Shown here: one piece after another, positions 63,003 through 64,000 of the stretch
How positions within the stretch are numbered: the stretch's first letter is position 1
Layout: every line of letters begins with the position of its first letter
DNA from: RH-AL1 sp964244495
Lineage (GTDB): Bacteria > Pseudomonadota > Alphaproteobacteria > Rhizobiales > Beijerinckiaceae
Direction: 5' to 3'
Assembly: GCA_964244495.1 (NCBI GenBank)
Contig: CAXTIU010000010.1
Span: 62,001-126,000 of the forward strand
Length of the DNA: 64,000 nucleotides
Notes under the pieces: generated by a model
What the model saw: only the letters and a program-made list of their open reading frames with translations
Databases searched by the model: none
What the model was told of the DNA's origin: nothing
Translations under genes and position numbers: made by a program

Positions 63003-64000
63003 ATGTCGTCGACATCCAGGAATACGGACGGAGTGAGCAGACCGGCGTCAAAGGCCTCGACCAAGACACCGTCCACCAAACTGGCGCCTGCCGCCGATGG
63101 TCGACAAACGATCGGCGCGGCGGACGAGACACCCTTAAAGAGGGTTGTCCCTCAAGCCAAGCCCATAACGCGATCCGAAGGGAAGAACGTGGCAGCCGAC
63201 GTATCCGCTAGACAGAACCAAGCTGACGCCGTCGGTAAGGACGGGCCTGACGCCGCGTCCTCGGCCAAGGCGGCCGCGACCCGAAGCGTCGCCGCCGCCT
63301 TCGTGGCCGCGCGGCAGAAGATGACGCCCAACGCCGGCGCGAGCTCTCCGGTGGGCACGGCCGGCGCGGCCCCTTCGGCGGGCAAGGGCATCGGAACCGT
63401 GGACGCCCTCGAGGCGACCGACAGGAAGGTGGCGAAGAAGATGGGCGGCCAGGACGCGGGCGTCGTTCCGCCGAAGGGCCCGCTTCAGGAGGGCGTGGGT
63501 TCCGAGGTCGCCGCGCGGCAGCCCGTGTCGGACAAGGGCGGCGTGCCCAAGGCCAAGGTGACGGCCCCGACGAAGCAGCCCTTCAAGACGCACGAATACA
63601 TCGTGTACCCCGCCCACGGCGTCGGCCAGATCATCGCGATCGAGGAGCAGGAGGTCGCCGGCTACAAGCTCGAACTCTTCGTGATCAGCTTCATCAAGGA
63701 CAAGATGATCCTCAAGGTGCCGCTGCCGAAGATTTCCAGCGTCGGCATGCGCAAGCTCGCCGACGGTCCGGTCGTCAAGCGCGCCCTCGACACGCTCACC
63801 GGCCGCGCCAGGGTCAAGCGCACCATGTGGTCGCGCCGTGCCCAGGAATACGAGGCCAAGATCAATTCCGGCGACCTCGTGGCGATCGCCGAGGTCGTGC
63901 GCGACCTGTACCGATCCGACGCGCAGCCCGAGCAGTCCTACTCCGAGCGCCAGCTCTACGAGGCGGCGCTCGACCGCATGGCCCGCGAGATCGCCGCCGT
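63003..64000 (+). CDS. carD: CarD-family transcription regulator, cut by window end
   Basis: CarD/CdnL protein, incomplete at the right edge. The RNA-polymerase-interacting domain starts at about residue 195 with THEYIVYPAHGVGQI, then GYKLELFVISFIKDKMILKVP, followed by the helical DNA-binding part with RAQEYEAKINSGDLVAIAEVVRDLYR. CarD binds the polymerase beta subunit and stabilises open complexes. Before the domain is an unusual 190-residue Lys/Ala/Pro/Ser-rich disordered region. Starts at ATG 63003 or GTG 63189 are both open; the former is chosen because no stop intervenes and composition is continuous. Confidence 0.85.
   Translation, partial: MSSTSRNTDGVSRPASKASTKTPSTKLAPAADGRQTIGAADETPLKRVVPQAKPITRSEGKNVAADVSARQNQADAVGKDGPDAASSAKAAATRSVAAAFVAARQKMTPNAGASSPVGTAGAAPSAGKGIGTVDALEATDRKVAKKMGGQDAGVVPPKGPLQEGVGSEVAARQPVSDKGGVPKAKVTAPTKQPFKTHEYIVYPAHGVGQIIAIEEQEVAGYKLELFVISFIKDKMILKVPLPKISSVGMRKLADGPVVKRALDTLTGRARVKRTMWSRRAQEYEAKINSGDLVAIAEVVRDLYRSDAQPEQSYSERQLYEAALDRMAREIAA

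Overview
The window looks like one continuous stretch of chromosome from a high-GC alphaproteobacterium, most likely of the order Hyphomicrobiales (Rhizobiales). The evidence is the gene set: a DivL-type cell-cycle kinase with tyrosine in place of histidine, the GcrA regulator, the aerobic cobaltochelatase genes cobS and cobT, homospermidine synthase, a TsaE-AmgK fusion next to MurU, a full phoR-pstSCAB-phoU-phoB locus, and DUF3297, DUF2076 and DUF459 proteins. Family or genus cannot be fixed from sequence alone. Coding is dense, and almost every long antisense reading frame is a high-GC shadow.

Layout. 0-4.4 kb: four glycosyltransferases, two GT2-like and two GT8-like, an accessory surface-glycan island. 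4.5-6.0 kb: ahcY with a palindromic operator-like site. 6.0-7.9 kb: a low-GC barnase/barstar-like toxin-immunity module that looks decayed. 8.2-13.3 kb: divL, tsaE-amgK, murU. 13.3-16.1 kb: mtnA, then two divergent envelope genes sharing a perfect CtrA-type TTAA-N7-TTAA site. 16.2-19.3 kb: hslO-argF-argD on the minus strand. 19.9-27.4 kb: gcrA, then the convergent phosphate locus. 27.7-32.2 kb: a DsbA-like thiol oxidoreductase, then ornithine decarboxylase behind a long structured leader, and homospermidine synthase. 32.2-39.4 kb: cell-wall and envelope genes with three L,D-transpeptidases, an SGNH/DUF459 protein, a methyltransferase and a pseudouridine synthase. 39.6-43.2 kb: a HipB-like regulator and an H-NOX/GGDEF-EAL nitric-oxide to c-di-GMP pair. 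43.3-48.8 kb: ATP-grasp/alpha-E pair, DUF427, a fourth L,D-transpeptidase and DUF2076. 49.0-55.5 kb: hisS, cobT-DUF29-cobS-J-domain operon, bolA. 55.7-64.0 kb: a penicillin-binding D,D-carboxypeptidase coupled to a G3E GTPase, a FATP-type acyl-CoA synthetase, a GNAT protein, an S4 RNA-binding protein, fdxA, and a CarD-family regulator cut by the window edge.

Themes. Phosphate sensing and uptake are encoded as one unit with a PHO-box-like site before pstS. Polyamine synthesis runs ornithine to putrescine to homospermidine, with AhcY and MtnA recycling S-adenosylmethionine by-products. Peptidoglycan editing is prominent (four YkuD proteins, one carboxypeptidase, AmgK/MurU recycling). Two cell-cycle regulators (DivL, GcrA) and a CtrA-like site occur together. 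Five separate genes carry in-frame 15-bp tandem repeats in low-complexity segments, a shared feature that could drive copy-number variation. The least ordinary observations are the decayed barnase-like toxin lacking its catalytic glutamate, the structured decarboxylase leader, the H-NOX/c-di-GMP pair, the 15-bp repeat theme and DUF29 inserted between cobS and cobT.
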